This document shows positions 32,917 to 33,926 of a stretch of 33,926 nucleotides of DNA, one piece after another. The translations under genes and the position numbers were made by a program. The notes beneath the pieces are model-generated. The model had not been told where the DNA came from. It worked only from the letters and a program-made list of their open reading frames with translations, and ran no database searches. This DNA comes from Candidatus Zhuqueibacterota bacterium (GTDB taxonomy: Bacteria; Zhuqueibacterota; Zhuqueibacteria; Residuimicrobiales; Residuimicrobiaceae). Where the stretch lies: assembly GCA_963169875.1 (NCBI GenBank), contig CAUJEL010000038.1, forward strand, positions 1 through 33,926, given 5' to 3'. Every line of letters starts with the position of its first letter. Positions within the stretch are counted from its first letter, which is position 1.

Positions 32917-33926
32917 ATGCGAACAGCCGTATCGGTGATCACTATCTTTATTCTCTTTTTTGCCTCGTGCATACATAAAACAGATCCATATGCACCGCAA
33001 GTTGTTACAGCCCTTGATCTGGACCAAATTGAAAAATCGGTAAGAAAAGAAGTTGTACCTATGAAAGTTATCTATTACAACCAGTGGTTTGAATCTAATC
33101 CCGCTTTAAAGGAACAATTTATACCAAGTATTGCGGACATTTCAGGAAATGCAAAAAAATCAATTTTTGCTCTGGATTATAAGAATTGTCGATTAGTGGA
33201 GTTAAATGATGATGGAAAATATGTCCGTTCAATTGGGGGGCCTGGGAGCGGACCAGGCGACTTCATGTATCCACAACAAAATATATATACTTCAAAACAA
33301 TATATGTATATTGCAGATAATTATGGATTAAGATTGCAGCTTTTTGATTTGAGCGGAAATTATATTCGCTCAGTTTGCAATGCAAGTGTAGAAGGGGGAC
33401 TGTTTTCGATAGGTAAGGATGGAATAATTATTTCAGTCCCTACAGCAATGGATACGACACTAATGATGTACAAAATGCTTATTCAAGATAGCCTTGGAAA
33501 TGATCTCAGAAAAATTGGCAGAATTAGCAAAAATGATAATATAATTTTTAAGCAGAACAAAGGACAATTTTACGAAAGGGAAATATATTATATTATTGCA
33601 GATGAACACACAAATAATATATGGTGCGTTTTTTGGTTTTACCCTATTATTCAAAGATATAATTACAGCGGTGAGTTTCTCGAAGAAATACAATTAAATT
33701 CAAAATCAATTAAAAATGAGTTAACTGATTCAAAATCATATCGTGAGCAATATAAAGCTAGAATTGGTGGCACTCATTTACTCCGCAAACCGCAAATAAT
33801 GCGCAATGGAGAATTATTAATTAATGTAGTTGGGCATGGTAATATCCAAATTTTCCAGAACGCCCAAAAGTCAAGCATTCACGTAAAATATGAAATACCT
33901 GCAATGTTTGAGAATGAGTTAAAAAG
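32917..33926 (+). CDS. 6-bladed beta-propeller lipoprotein, 3' end off window
   Basis: An open frame begins at ATG 32917 with a GGAGGT site seven bases upstream and runs to the right edge without a stop (336 residues visible). The signal peptide ends in a lipobox FFASC with Cys18, so it is a lipoprotein. Repeated strands resemble NHL/6-bladed propeller (BF3164-type) proteins: SIGGPGSGPGDFMYPQ (about 108-123) is the classic repeat motif, followed by YMYIADNYGLRLQLFDLSGNYI. It belongs to the same AT-rich cluster as the MauE and thioredoxin-like genes, with 26 bases between it and the previous stop. In Bacteroidetes, proteins of this type occur with small secreted peptides and redox partners. 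What lies beyond the edge may define the system. Confidence 0.8.
   Translation, partial: MRTAVSVITIFILFFASCIHKTDPYAPQVVTALDLDQIEKSVRKEVVPMKVIYYNQWFESNPALKEQFIPSIADISGNAKKSIFALDYKNCRLVELNDDGKYVRSIGGPGSGPGDFMYPQQNIYTSKQYMYIADNYGLRLQLFDLSGNYIRSVCNASVEGGLFSIGKDGIIISVPTAMDTTLMMYKMLIQDSLGNDLRKIGRISKNDNIIFKQNKGQFYEREIYYIIADEHTNNIWCVFWFYPIIQRYNYSGEFLEEIQLNSKSIKNELTDSKSYREQYKARIGGTHLLRKPQIMRNGELLINVVGHGNIQIFQNAQKSSIHVKYEIPAMFENELK

Overview
The window looks like a chromosomal segment from an uncultured or little-studied member of the FCB superphylum (Calditrichota / candidate phylum KSB1-like, possibly a related lineage). The best evidence is two secreted proteins that end in a type IX secretion (T9SS) type A sorting domain of the YPNPxNPxT...G.Y class, a PorV/PorQ-like outer-membrane protein, and the mix of PspC, DUF4384, YjbQ and small Cys/Trp-rich families. 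The phylum is inferred from gene style only; there is no rRNA or other phylogenetic marker here. I found no tRNA, rRNA, CRISPR array or intact insertion sequence.

Layout. 1-1.2 kb: two minus-strand genes, a lipoprotein cut off by the left edge and an unrecognised 220-residue protein. 1.4-9.8 kb: a plus-strand run with a GH67 alpha-glucuronidase, a methyltransferase/GT2 fusion, a GT-C-like membrane protein and a GH94 cellobiose phosphorylase. 10-13.7 kb: a HAD phosphatase whose tail overlaps, tail to tail, a minus-strand series (AbrB-like tandem-repeat protein, PorV-like barrel, LOG-family protein with an apparently non-canonical start codon, small CxxC/HxxxC protein). 13.8-19.3 kb: YjbQ, then a GH9 endoglucanase and a clan GH-A-like protein, both carrying T9SS signals. 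19.3-21.3 kb: mostly non-coding, with repeats, one small gene (DUF7000-like) and a nested inverted-repeat element. 21.3-24.9 kb: a two-gene unit of a DUF4384 protein and a secreted beta-propeller/caspase protein. 25-28.3 kb: an antitoxin without a toxin, then a PspC / PadR / PspC-like membrane operon. 28.5-29.4 kb: a secreted protein whose signal peptide is out of frame by one base at a nine-base homopolymer. 29.9-30.0 kb: a candidate small RNA with promoter and terminator. 30-31.3 kb: a DUF3800 protein and possible small ORFs. 31.6-33.9 kb: an AT-rich MauE/DoxX, thioredoxin-like and 6-bladed propeller lipoprotein cluster running off the right edge.

How the genes fit together. The carbohydrate genes form a plausible plant-polymer pathway: T9SS-exported GH9 and GH-A-like enzymes act on cellulose or hemicellulose outside the cell, GH67 (signal peptide, no T9SS tag) removes glucuronic acid from xylo-oligosaccharides, and cytoplasmic GH94 phosphorolyses cellobiose. 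The PorV-like barrel fits a T9SS host. The 25-28 kb operon looks like an envelope-stress module. The caspase/DUF4384 pair, the candidate sRNA, the unassigned GH-A-like enzyme and the AT-rich redox/propeller cluster are the least explained parts.
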